DNA of 36,725 nt, taken from contig WQYX01000039.1 of the NCBI GenBank assembly GCA_009781005.1, positions 1 to 36,725 of the forward strand, read 5' to 3'. The notes below the pieces were generated by a model. It ran no database searches, had not been told where the DNA came from, and was given only the letters and a program-made list of their open reading frames with translations. Made by a program: the position numbers and the translations under genes. Positions 17,275 to 24,434 of this stretch are shown here, piece by piece. Within the stretch, counting starts at the first letter, position 1; each line of letters opens with the position of its first letter. Source of the DNA: Polyangiaceae bacterium (lineage in GTDB: Bacteria > Myxococcota_A > Polyangia > Polyangiales > Polyangiaceae).

Positions 17275-19067
17275 GCTGCCTCCGGCATGGGCATAGGTGC
17301 GGATCCCGGTCCTGGTCCCGGCATTGGTCCAGCACCTGGCATAGGCCCGAGAGCCGGCCCTGGTGGAGGAGTTGCCTGCGCAATGAAACCCTGCGTAAGG
17401 GCCATGTAATCTCTCAGTAGGCCAAGTCTGGTATCTGGCACCATATCCAATCGAGCATCATGGTATGCCTGGTTGACCAGCCTCAACGCTAGGTGGTGAT
17501 CGTCGAACGGCTCGGGAGAGACGGCGAGACCATCGGTCAACATGGTTTTGATGTTGCGCTCGATGATACGTCGTGAAGCATTTGCCCGGCGCACGTATTG
17601 CTGCGTGTCGGGGAAGTCTACGATATCGAGAACATCCTCGGGTGGGATCATGCCTGCCTGAATCATGTCCTGCGCCCATGCGAGCTTGCCCGCGGGCGTG
17701 GAAGGGATCATCGATACGGGATAGACGTCGATAACCGGATCATCCACTGCCACGTCCGACCACCGAATCTGCTCTACAGCCCCCTGCGCCACCGAGCGCA
17801 CGCTGTAGCTCCCGCCAATCTTCTTGGCCATTCGCACCACGAGGTGCGCAATGTCGATAATGAACTGCTCGTAATCTCGGCCTACCTTCATGAACCGCTC
17901 GGACGCGATATCCTGATACGTCCTTTGCGCAGGCTCGGAATCGAGGCCCGCAGGCTTCTGACCTGTCGCATTCATTTGCGACACGCCCTCGTCCTCAAAT
18001 GCCTTATTGTAGATTTGCCACAAATGTGCGTATATCTCTTGAGATATAACCGAAGGGGCATGGTACGTTGGCGGAGTCCCGCTGTACTTGACGATGGCCG
18101 CGAGATCGTTGTTGATCTGCTGAACCAGCGTCTGCCCGTTCTGCACCATCCAGTGACCCTGGATAAGATGATGGCCCTTTTGAATTTGCTGAAGGAGCTT
18201 GTTGATCTCGCGCTGTTTGCCGGCTTGTGCCTCGGCAATGCCGACGCCGAAATAACCAATCACGTCCTCTTGCCAACGAATAACGGCGAAGGGGAAGGGA
18301 TCTTCCCATTCCTCGTCAACGAGAGTGGCGTTGTCAATGGCGATGACGTGCCGGCCCGGACTCTTTGGGCCTGCGAGATGCCATGCCTCGGTAACCAGAA
18401 CCTGGTCGGCGTTCGATTGCCAGGAGAATTCGCGGTCATCTGCCGACGCGGCCACCGTCATGATCTCTGACTCTTTGTCGGGATACGATTCCGCGAGCGT
18501 ATGCCGGTCTATGTAGAGTCGCTGATACATATTCCGGGGCTTCATGTGCAGCCCCTCGGCCTCGTCGACGACAATCGTATACGTCGGAGCGTGCTCGATA
18601 CAGACCCGACCATCCGCCTCGTACACCTTCACGAATCCGGTGCCGAAAATGCATGCATGCGCAAATGCGCGATCGGTTTCGACGTAGGCCTTCGTCTCTC
18701 GAAAAATACCAGAAACGAACTTGTCCAAGTTCTCCGCGAGCACGCGAGACTCGTAATCGCCGCCATCCGTGAGGAACTTTGGTTTTGGTCGATTCTTCGC
18801 CGCAATCTTGCTTACGGCGGTCTGCACCATATTACGAATGACGTTGAGCGATAGACTCGGCACCGTCGAATGGCGGCGAGTGCCAATTACGCCAAAACCG
18901 CTAATCGAGCGATCTGCGTAGAGTGTGGCGTTGCGCAGGTCGAGAAACTTGCGATCACCCTGCATGTTGCGCATTTCACGAACTCGCGTCACGAGCTCAA
19001 GATGCGGGGTACCCTCCACCTTCCACCATGCGAGAGGACCCGGTACGGACGCAAAGGCATTCAGCAT
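17271..19067 (-). CDS. Portal protein
   Basis: This 598-aa protein is in the usual range for portals of short-tailed phages. Features include NVIRNMVQTAVSKIAAKNRPKPKFLTDGGDYESRVLAENLDKFV near the start, TGFVKVYEADGR followed by acidic loops, and a helical central region (FGVGIAEAQAGKQREINKLLQQIQKGHHLIQGHWMVQNGQ) resembling the stem and clip helices. A later portion (AQRTYQDIASERFMKVGRDYEQFIIDIAHLVVRMAKKI) matches the wing/crown of portals. The C-terminus is Pro/Gly/Met-rich. It lies between TerL and scaffold as expected. The ring would anchor the motor and adaptor. Confidence 0.85.
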   Translation of the reverse strand: MLNAFASVPGPLAWWKVEGTPHLELVTRVREMRNMQGDRKFLDLRNATLYADRSISGFGVIGTRRHSTVPSLSLNVIRNMVQTAVSKIAAKNRPKPKFLTDGGDYESRVLAENLDKFVSGIFRETKAYVETDRAFAHACIFGTGFVKVYEADGRVCIEHAPTYTIVVDEAEGLHMKPRNMYQRLYIDRHTLAESYPDKESEIMTVAASADDREFSWQSNADQVLVTEAWHLAGPKSPGRHVIAIDNATLVDEEWEDPFPFAVIRWQEDVIGYFGVGIAEAQAGKQREINKLLQQIQKGHHLIQGHWMVQNGQTLVQQINNDLAAIVKYSGTPPTYHAPSVISQEIYAHLWQIYNKAFEDEGVSQMNATGQKPAGLDSEPAQRTYQDIASERFMKVGRDYEQFIIDIAHLVVRMAKKIGGSYSVRSVAQGAVEQIRWSDVAVDDPVIDVYPVSMIPSTPAGKLAWAQDMIQAGMIPPEDVLDIVDFPDTQQYVRRANASRRIIERNIKTMLTDGLAVSPEPFDDHHLALRLVNQAYHDARLDMVPDTRLGLLRDYMALTQGFIAQATPPPGPALGPMPGAGPMPGPGPGSAPMPMPEAA

Positions 19068-19303
19068 GTAGACCCCCTCTTGAGTCGGAGGAGCCCTTCT
19101 CCGTCGAGACCGAGGTCGTCAAGTGCTACCCTTTCGACATCGACCAGCGTTGGCGCGTCATCGCTAGGAAGGTCTGGGGCAGTTTCTTTTCGTAGCGTCC
19201 CCGGCAACAAAGAGATCTTTGTGTTGCCGACCTCCAAACTGACAACGCCCCTCTCCTGCATCCAGGCGTGAAGTCGTGTCAGCTCCTCAAGGTCTACCTG
19301 CAC
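19061..19303 (-). CDS. Small hypothetical protein between TerL and portal
   Basis: This 80-aa protein begins MQVDLEELTRLHAWMQERGVVSLEVGNTKISLLPGTL and has an acidic C-terminal half (APDLPSDDAPTLVDVERVALDDLGLDGEGLL). No known motif was recognised. Its stop overlaps the portal start, so translation is probably coupled. The GTG start has no clear ribosome site; a shorter form from Met15 is possible. The 96-base gap upstream to TerL holds no further gene that I can see. The protein may help head assembly, but this is not supported beyond location. Confidence 0.6.
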   Translation of the reverse strand: MQVDLEELTRLHAWMQERGVVSLEVGNTKISLLPGTLRKETAPDLPSDDAPTLVDVERVALDDLGLDGEGLLRLKRGSTC

Positions 19304-19399
19304 ACCGCACGCATAACGCTTTATTTCAGATCGTCAAGAACTTTTTGCGCACTATGAAACTTTTTCAGCTTCTCGTTTCGAGGCCTCGAAAAATCAGGG

Positions 19400-20773
19400 T
19401 CAATACCATCCGCTCTCTTCGCGCTCGCGAAGTGCGCGCTCTTCTGCCTCGATAAGCGCGCGTTCTTCTTCTGCCGCGCGCTCTTGCGCCGACGGGGGCG
19501 GAGCGGCTGGGCGCTCATGGTACGCCGTCGTCGCGCGCCATCCGTAGAGCACGCCGTCTGCGCAGTGATTTTCGAACCCCTCGCACTCCGTGCTTTGGTC
19601 TTCATTCCACGGTAATTCAGACCATTCTCTGATCAACGACTTGCACGCGGGACGATAGACCTTGATTCGCCCGCGTTCCAAATCTCCGTTCAGGAGACTC
19701 TGATATCCACGCTTATTGTGCTTGTCCGCCGCCTCAATGGGCAGACTGAAGCGTGCGCGCGCCTCTTCGACGTAGCCTTTGCCAAGGCCTCCAATGTCGC
19801 CGACCATGCGAACAAACTTGTATTTTGCGTTCAATCGCTGCGTCTCTTCAGCCGCAAGCGATGGCGTCATCTTGCGCCGCTTGTAGCTCTCGACGACGTA
19901 CGCGACTGGATCGTTCTTGCGCCAACCGAGAACGCTGAAGCTGCACGAGTCTGTAAATCCGTAGTCTTGGCCGAGCAGATAGAATTCGAGCTCAGGCAAG
20001 ACGTCCGTGCCGTTGCGGACGTCATCGTACGAGTAGACGAGGCCACCAGGAACGATGGTCCAGTCGCCGTCACGCAAACGCCGGCGCGTGTCCTCGTCGA
20101 GCCGCTCGAGCGATTCGATGTATTTTGCACGGTCTAAGTGCGGATTGTCGTCGAGGCGCGCCGGAACGTAGACGCCCTTGCGTGTTGCCTCGTCGACGTA
20201 CCGGTGCTTGACCCATGCGTGCCCGATGCCGATCGGGTTCGAGGCACAGCGAAAGCGAATAGGCACGTCATTGTCGATGTTGCGCCGGAGCCGCGAGAGC
20301 AGAAACACCGCGGGACGCTCAGGCCACGTCGTGATTTCGTCGATGCCGATGAACTGGAATTCTGCCGACGAAAAGCGATCGACGTCTCGCGGAGATTGGC
20401 AATGTGCGAACGTGAGCGTTGCGCCAGAAGGAAAGGTGAATTTTTTGAGATCGGCATTCCAGTGCGCGCGCGTACCCGCAAGCCATTTCTGCGCGCGATC
20501 CATGATGGCGCCCTCGAGGGCGAGCTCGGGGTACGTTCGGCGCAGAATGAGTGCCGCGTAGCCTGGGACGTCCACGTATTGGAGCGCCGCCATCAGGAGC
20601 GCGTCGCTCTTACCTCCGCCTGCTGCACCGCCGTAGAGGGCCTCGAGGCAGTCGAGCGCGAGGAATTCGCGCTGCTTTTCCGTCGGCTCGTGAGGACAGA
20701 ACGGACGCGGCGAATAACGCGTAATCGTAGCTTCGGCACAGGCCTCGATGTCGGCGAGGTCAATCGGATCCAC
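19400..20773 (-). CDS. terL: Terminase large subunit (packaging ATPase/nuclease)
   Basis: This 457-aa protein carries the full set of TerL landmarks. Walker A is GGAAGGGKS (48-56) and Walker B is FIGIDE (141-146), with a coupling-type motif around CASNP (177-180). The RNase H-like nuclease domain has candidate metal-binding Asp at GQDYG (D270), VGD (D326) and CADG (D406). The enzyme pumps DNA into the procapsid through the portal and cuts concatemers. The GTG start overlaps the upstream gene by 14 bases and lacks a clear ribosome site, so coupling is likely. TerS lies unusually far upstream, beyond six or seven small genes. Confidence 0.93.
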   Translation of the reverse strand: MDPIDLADIEACAEATITRYSPRPFCPHEPTEKQREFLALDCLEALYGGAAGGGKSDALLMAALQYVDVPGYAALILRRTYPELALEGAIMDRAQKWLAGTRAHWNADLKKFTFPSGATLTFAHCQSPRDVDRFSSAEFQFIGIDEITTWPERPAVFLLSRLRRNIDNDVPIRFRCASNPIGIGHAWVKHRYVDEATRKGVYVPARLDDNPHLDRAKYIESLERLDEDTRRRLRDGDWTIVPGGLVYSYDDVRNGTDVLPELEFYLLGQDYGFTDSCSFSVLGWRKNDPVAYVVESYKRRKMTPSLAAEETQRLNAKYKFVRMVGDIGGLGKGYVEEARARFSLPIEAADKHNKRGYQSLLNGDLERGRIKVYRPACKSLIREWSELPWNEDQSTECEGFENHCADGVLYGWRATTAYHERPAAPPPSAQERAAEEERALIEAEERALREREESGWY

Positions 20774-21374
20774 GCGTGCGCCGTATCTTCATCCGCCACC
20801 AATAGTATCGATCACACGAAGCGCAATACGCCGTACCTCCCGTCACCCGCTTGCGGCGGCCGCCTACGCGATCTTCTTCCGTGATCTCAAGAGCCCCGTA
20901 ACATTTGAGACATGAAAATAGCAGACCGTCTTCTTCGGTGTCTTTTCTCTCGTCCCCCTCTTTGGGCCCACTTTTTTCCGCCAGCTCTCTTTTGGTGTCG
21001 GCAAGTTGCGTCAGTGCATCATTGAGTGCGTTTTGAAGCGCCACCTTGTCTGCGACCAACCCTGACATTTGCCGACCCAAATCAACGGCTTTCCCTTCCA
21101 GCACTCGGATCTTCTCAGCGTCGCCAAGCTGGTGAAAATGCCCCGGCTGCGCAAGCGGCGGCGAACGCGCTTCAAGCTGCCACGCCCCGCAGCCATTCAG
21201 ACAACGAATCAACGAATTGATGTGGTAATACGTTGGCTCTCTGTATATCTCGCTGGATTGAGACTCGCACTCTGAATGGCATCTCAGACAGCGCGCAAAA
21301 ATACTCCCGTTCGATTTCCACTCTAGCGAAAAGGCCGGAGGAATAGCGCCTTTCTCTAGGGCGATATTGCTCAT
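20760..21374 (-). CDS. Zinc-binding coiled-coil protein upstream of TerL
   Basis: This 204-aa protein has an N-terminal Cys cluster (CLRCHSEC at about 34-41, plus CLNGC at 58-62), a central coiled coil (about 88-140, AEKIRVLEGKAVDLGRQ...TQLADTKRELAEK) and a C-terminal CLKC...CASC pair. The two paired-Cys sites suggest two zinc ribbons joined by a helical rod. Such proteins can bind nucleic acid or act as assembly factors, but no family was recognised. The ATG overlaps the upstream stop (ATGA), and the gene end overlaps terL. A packaging-related role is plausible from position only. Confidence 0.6.
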   Translation of the reverse strand: MSNIALEKGAIPPAFSLEWKSNGSIFARCLRCHSECESQSSEIYREPTYYHINSLIRCLNGCGAWQLEARSPPLAQPGHFHQLGDAEKIRVLEGKAVDLGRQMSGLVADKVALQNALNDALTQLADTKRELAEKSGPKEGDERKDTEEDGLLFSCLKCYGALEITEEDRVGGRRKRVTGGTAYCASCDRYYWWRMKIRRTRGSD

Positions 21375-21583
21375 TTTTTAGCTGCCTTCCCGGGCGTCAT
21401 CCACGCAATATTGGATATGTGCGTGAGCCTACAATCGGTCCCTTTTTTGATTTGGATGATCCCCGACGCGAGGTCAAGCTCGATGTCGTATCCCTGCGCA
21501 CGAGTCATGCGTGACTCGAGTTGGCGCGTTGGCTGGTCGGGCGGAGGAACGCGATCGTGAAAAAAGACTTCGTCGAGAATCAT
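21371..21583 (-). CDS. Small hypothetical protein
   Basis: This 70-aa protein (MILDEVFFHDRVPPPDQPTR...) has a basic C-terminus (TPGKAAKK). The middle is predicted beta (GYDIELDLASGIIQIKKGTDCRLTHISNIAWM). No domain was recognised. Stop-start overlaps on both sides (ATGA with the acetyltransferase upstream and with the zinc protein downstream) strongly indicate a real gene. Small beta proteins like this accompany terminase modules in several phages, but I cannot state a function. Confidence 0.6.
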   Translation of the reverse strand: MILDEVFFHDRVPPPDQPTRQLESRMTRAQGYDIELDLASGIIQIKKGTDCRLTHISNIAWMTPGKAAKK

Positions 21584-22023
21584 GATTTACTCCTTGGCCA
21601 AATTAGATATGGCCGAAATGCCCAATTAGGCGGAATGCCGAATTTTACCGCAAGGTCGGTGCGGTGCGTGTAGTCGAGGCCCATCTCGAGCAGCTCTCGC
21701 GTCATCCACGACGCGACGCCCAGTCGGCGCCATCTTGGTTTGACGGCCAGATAATGCACCACAGTTAGCGGCGCGTCTGGCGTAAGGCCCTCTCGGGCGT
21801 GCCATCCTACGATGACGTCAGGCTCAGCACGCAAACACGCAATACGCACCACCGAGCGCGCGACCAGCGCTTCCGCGATGGGCGCATAATCTGCACACAG
21901 ATCGCGGTGGTCAACGTAGCCGTGCAACCCATGCGCCGAGTAGCTACGCACCCATGACGACAAGACGTAGTTTTTGTCGCTCTCGCGCATATCGCGCAAG
22001 GTCAGTTCGGACGCGACATCCAC
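21580..22023 (-). CDS. GNAT-type N-acetyltransferase-like protein
   Basis: This 147-aa protein is about the length of a single GNAT domain. The signature region is VVHYLAVKPRWRRLGVASWMTRELL: a hydrophobic beta strand followed by a basic R-R-L-G-V loop corresponding to the acetyl-CoA-binding motif (usual R/Q-x-x-G-x-A/G). The N-terminus (LTLRDMRESDKNYVLSSW) fits the first strand and helix of the fold. The GTG start has AGGAG 9 bases upstream. In phages such genes near terminase are of uncertain role and may modify a host protein or small molecule. The substrate cannot be told from the sequence. Confidence 0.65.
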   Translation of the reverse strand: MDVASELTLRDMRESDKNYVLSSWVRSYSAHGLHGYVDHRDLCADYAPIAEALVARSVVRIACLRAEPDVIVGWHAREGLTPDAPLTVVHYLAVKPRWRRLGVASWMTRELLEMGLDYTHRTDLAVKFGIPPNWAFRPYLIWPRSKS

Positions 22024-22077
22024 CGCACGCTGCTCCTGCTATGCATTTTTTGCGTAGTAGCATGTGCTGGACGCGTG

Positions 22078-22437
22078 TCAAGTCATGAGGCTCCACAGGT
22101 AGTCACCGATCGACTGCTCCCCGCGGCAAGCATCGACGCGCTCCCACTGCTCAGTCGTCAAGTAGATCGAGCGCCGCTCCTTTTTGCGCTGCGACTCATC
22201 GAACTTTTTGCGAAGTGGGTTCTCGTAGCGCGCAATCCCGTTCGCGCGCAAAAACTGCCACACGGGCGATGTGTCAGGGTAATCGCGCGTCAAGCGCGCG
22301 AGAGGCGCGCGGCGCCACGTCGTAGAGTTCGGACCCCTCAGCCACGCAACGCGTGCATGTTTTGTGCCTGAACAAACGATACGGCTAAACCGAAGTCTAC
22401 CGCCATCAATCTCGTATTCTTGTGACAAGTTGTCCAT
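22078..22437 (-). CDS. Small basic protein with ribbon-helix-helix-like C-terminus
   Basis: This 119-aa protein has a basic N-terminal half (GTKHARVAWLRGPNSTTWRRAPLARL). The C-terminus (RRSIYLTTEQWERVDACRGEQSIGDYLWSLM) resembles a ribbon-helix-helix DNA-binding unit, with a short strand then two helices. A DNA-binding or regulatory role is therefore possible. The ATG start has no ribosome site: the preceding bases are C/T-rich and form the 3' end of a tRNA-like element. No better start was found. A 54-base gap separates its end from the acetyltransferase gene. Confidence 0.55.
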   Translation of the reverse strand: MDNLSQEYEIDGGRLRFSRIVCSGTKHARVAWLRGPNSTTWRRAPLARLTRDYPDTSPVWQFLRANGIARYENPLRKKFDESQRKKERRSIYLTTEQWERVDACRGEQSIGDYLWSLMT

Positions 22438-22481
22438 GGGAGGGCGGGGCGGAGTCGAACAGCCCAAAACCGTGCGCCCTC
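22437..22481 (-). ncRNA. tRNA-like minihelix ending in CCA at a start codon
   Basis: On the minus strand, AGGGCG can pair with the CGCCCT part of a 3' strand to give an acceptor-like stem. The T-arm is represented by GGGCTG-TTCGACT-CCGCCC (one mismatch), whose loop is a canonical TTCGA-type T-loop. A C (discriminator position) and CCA follow. D-arm and anticodon arm are replaced by about nine bases. The A of CCA is also the first base of the next gene's ATG. It could be a tRNA relic, a processing signal, or chance in GC-rich DNA. No full tRNA could be folded here. Confidence 0.3.
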
Positions 22482-22492
22482 AGGTCCGCAAA

Positions 22493-23014
22493 TTATGCGG
22501 ACTCAAACCAAACCATCGGATCACAGTTCTGCGGCCCGTCATCGATGTCCCACCCATCCAGACGTTTCACTTTGCGTGTCCCACACCCGGGACACGTCCA
22601 CTCATAGTGATGAGCGTCCCTCGGCTGCTCCACTTGCTCCCACAGGTGGTGACACGAACCATCACCACACCACGCGCACGACACGAACCGTTGCGGGAGC
22701 GTAATATGACTGGTGGTGTGCGAGTGGTTGTCTAGGTGCGCGGAATACTCCACCACCACCGACCGCTTATTCCGCAGCTCGGATGGCCACGGGACGTGCT
22801 CTACATGCCGCTCTGACATGGTGCCACGTCCCGCGCGGAGCGTCCACGCGTGATCGTCCAGGTCCAGGATGGCGTGTCGAATAGTCTCCTCTTCCGTGTC
22901 CTGGACATCGATGACACACGGCGGCTCGTCCCTGTGGGCACCTGCCACCTTGTGGGTGACGACAAGTTCGCCTCCCACAAACTCATACCATGCACGAATA
23001 TATACCTTAACCAT
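22493..23014 (-). CDS. Cys/His-rich, probably zinc-binding phage protein
   Basis: This 173-aa protein opens with a beta-rich half (VKVYIRAWYEFVGGELVVTHKVAGAHR, PCVIDVQDTEEETIRHAILDLDDHAW). The C-terminal half has CAWCGDGSCHH and CPGCGTRKVKRL (a Cys-x2-Cys zinc-ribbon-like knuckle), plus many His (HLDNHSHTTSHITLPQ), so metal binding is likely. It ends in an acidic tail (DGWDIDDGPQNCDPMVWFESA). The start ATG follows GGTAGGATGTT, nearly the same leader as the 59-aa gene upstream. No precise family was recognised; a nucleic-acid-binding accessory role is possible. Confidence 0.6.
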   Translation of the reverse strand: MVKVYIRAWYEFVGGELVVTHKVAGAHRDEPPCVIDVQDTEEETIRHAILDLDDHAWTLRAGRGTMSERHVEHVPWPSELRNKRSVVVEYSAHLDNHSHTTSHITLPQRFVSCAWCGDGSCHHLWEQVEQPRDAHHYEWTCPGCGTRKVKRLDGWDIDDGPQNCDPMVWFESA

Positions 23015-23054
23015 AACATCCTACCTTTCATCGCCGTCTAATCCAGACGACGTA

Positions 23055-23099
23055 CGGGCTCGAGTCCCGCCTACTGCCCCACCGGTGAGGATGGGGCAG
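23055..23099. other. Two adjacent hairpins upstream of the zinc-binding protein gene
   Basis: Bases 23055-23069 form CGGG-CTCGAGT-CCCG, a T-arm-like stem-loop on the + strand, and 23074-23081 pairs perfectly with 23092-23099 (CTGCCCCA with TGGGGCAG, 10-base loop). They occupy the 100-base gap between the 59-aa gene and the zinc-binding gene. No T run follows the second hairpin on either strand, so it is not a normal terminator. It could be a regulatory or processing element of the minus-strand transcript. Confidence 0.35.
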
Positions 23100-23114
23100 T
23101 GAGCGAAACGCGAA

Positions 23115-23294
23115 CTACTCGGTACTGACGGCGCCGTCCTCGATGGTGGCTACGGTATGCCCCTGGTCATCGCTGATATCGACGCCCCATGCTGGCTGGT
23201 GCTCGGCCTCCACCACCTTCCCCCGCTCGATGGCCTCAGCCAGCGAGCCGTCGAACTTCTCCCGCGTCTTCACAGATGAGATGACGTATTCCAC
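23115..23294 (-). CDS. Hypothetical 59-aa protein
   Basis: Translation from GTG at 23294 gives 59 aa (MEYVISSVKTREKFDGSLAE..., ending EDGAVSTE). The leader AGGTAGGATATC before the start closely matches that of the zinc-binding gene (AGGTAGGATGTT before ATG), which supports this reading. The protein is acidic and probably a short alpha/beta fold (IERGKVVEAEHQ, WGVDISDDQGHTVATIEDG), with no membrane span or known motif. It is the gene after TerS in the transcript and otherwise would be a 300-base empty stretch. Function unknown. Confidence 0.6.
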   Translation of the reverse strand: MEYVISSVKTREKFDGSLAEAIERGKVVEAEHQPAWGVDISDDQGHTVATIEDGAVSTE

Positions 23295-23340
23295 GATATC
23301 CTACCTTTCGCGCGAGGCCCATCATGTCCTCGCACCCATC

Positions 23341-23368
23341 ACTATAATCACTGGATGCCCAGCGTCTA
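23341..23368 (-). promoter_or_regulatory. Weak promoter candidate ahead of the 59-aa gene
   Basis: On the minus strand, TAGACG (23363-23368) and TATAGT (23341-23346) are separated by 16 bases, with the 59-aa gene starting about 47 bases downstream. The -35 matches the consensus at four of six positions and the -10 at five of six. It overlaps the GC-rich hairpin at 23357-23379, so the call is tentative. Confidence 0.22.
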
Positions 23369-23386
23369 GTACGCTGGGCGCTTTTT
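23357..23386 (+). terminator. Hairpin with T run on the + strand, no + gene upstream
   Basis: A perfect 9-bp stem (GCCCAGCGT at 23357-23365 with ACGCTGGGC at 23371-23379) is followed by GC and TTTTT (23382-23386) on the + strand. On the minus strand there is no T run. It lies in the 190-base gap after TerS, where all genes run on the minus strand. It may block antisense transcription or act as an RNA hairpin in the minus-strand message. Confidence 0.4.
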
Positions 23387-23488
23387 GGTAGGATGATGTA
23401 GTCAAAGCGTTATGCGGATTTTGCGTCAAAAGACGTGCCGTCATAACCCATGCCGCATTGCTGGCACGAAATACTTTCCTCAGTGAAG

Positions 23489-23995
23489 TTAGCCGCCGTC
23501 CGGGCCATCGGCCGGAAGGGCAGCGAGGGCGGCGGCAATCTTCAACTGCGCGGCCAGTAGGCGCGCACGTTTGGTTGCTGGTGGCATAGCGTCCCATTGC
23601 GCCACCAGAACGGCGTGCTCCACTCGTATTGGGGCGTGTAGGCCCAAGAGCCTGTCCTGCTCCGCGACGGCAGCAACGGCTGTCCTGGTGTCGGGGGACA
23701 GGTAGAGCTCTCCCGTCTTCGAGTTCGGGAGCTCTCGTTTCAGTGCGACTGAAATTATGTGGTCAAGCCTCGCGCTGTTGCGGGCGATGAGCGACTCACG
23801 GTCTGCGGTAGCCATACCACGTAGCTGACGTTCGGCCTCTCGGACCCATCGCGCAACGGTGTCTTGGGTGACGCCGTGCTTGGCTTGCAGCTCGAGTGAC
23901 GTGGCGTAGCTCCACTTACATTCTGCGATATCGCGAGCAACCCCAGCAATAATCAGTTCATTGCTTGTCTCACTTTTGACTACCTTTTTCGACAT
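23489..23995 (-). CDS. terS: Probable terminase small subunit
   Basis: In this 168-aa protein an N-terminal helix-turn-helix (LQAKHGVTQDTVARWVREAERQLR, about 37-60) is followed by helices and a stretch DTRTAVAAVAEQDRLLGLHAP, which is the characteristic segment in many phage TerS-like proteins (usual LLGLxAP). The tail is Ala-rich and helical. TerS recognises the packaging site and recruits TerL. It lies about 2.7 kb upstream of terL on the same strand, a wide but not unprecedented separation. The ATG starts after TTTTTCG with no clear ribosome site. A DNA-binding regulator is the alternative. Confidence 0.6.
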   Translation of the reverse strand: MSKKVVKSETSNELIIAGVARDIAECKWSYATSLELQAKHGVTQDTVARWVREAERQLRGMATADRESLIARNSARLDHIISVALKRELPNSKTGELYLSPDTRTAVAAVAEQDRLLGLHAPIRVEHAVLVAQWDAMPPATKRARLLAAQLKIAAALAALPADGPDGG

Positions 23996-24003
23996 TTACA
24001 TAC

Positions 24004-24411
24004 CTATTGGCGTACGTAACTCACGTTGTAGGTACCAACACAACTTTCGCCGTCGCGAAGAGTGACGGTGAGAGTAACGGTACCTTCGATTACTGAACCG
24101 TCATCCGTAACCTGCGTCGTCACGCCGGTGCCCTTCGTCGTCGACCCATCAGGGTTCGTACATGTGAGCGTGCGTGCGTCCTGGCATTGATCGGCACTCC
24201 ACGCATCAGAAGTAACGACGCATCCAGGAGTCACGTCACTGGCTATCAGCGACGAAGGCACATCTCCGCACGTGCCAGAGAGCGTCGTAGCCGTCATTAA
24301 ATAGGTGCCCTGACGATCTGTCGGGGAACACAAGATAGGCGACGATCCATAACCTGAACTGCATGACACAAGAGAAACGAAGAGGACTGCGAGCATGAGG
24401 GAGGTCTTCAT
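24004..24411 (-). CDS. Secreted lipoprotein, possible lysogenic-conversion gene
   Basis: This 135-aa protein has a clear lipoprotein signal: basic start (MKTSLM), hydrophobic core (LAVLFVSL) and lipobox VSC with Cys17. The mature part is Ser/Thr-rich, beta-type and has six further Cys that may form disulfides outside the inner membrane (STTKGTGVTTQVTDDGSVIEGTVTLTVTLRDG). I chose the internal ATG that starts the signal peptide. It is flanked by the origin region and TerS. Phage lipoproteins often change the host surface or block superinfection, but no family was recognised, so the role is inferred. Expression in the lysogen is not shown by the sequence. Confidence 0.7.
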   Translation of the reverse strand: MKTSLMLAVLFVSLVSCSSGYGSSPILCSPTDRQGTYLMTATTLSGTCGDVPSSLIASDVTPGCVVTSDAWSADQCQDARTLTCTNPDGSTTKGTGVTTQVTDDGSVIEGTVTLTVTLRDGESCVGTYNVSYVRQ

Positions 24412-24434
24412 GGCAACACGATACTGCCGCGCTA

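Noticed and set aside
17598-18470. A 290-aa + strand frame opposite the portal gene
   Set aside because: Antisense shadow of a clearly recognised portal; no ribosome site or domain.
19321-19605. A 94-aa minus-strand frame overlapping the end of TerL
   Set aside because: Highly basic Arg/Lys/Ala sequence in another phase of terL; no start signal.
22437-22520. A complete tRNA with the 22482-22504 hairpin as anticodon arm
   Set aside because: The anticodon loop would be ATAATTT with U at position 37, no D-arm or matching 5' acceptor exists, and this part is coding for the zinc protein.
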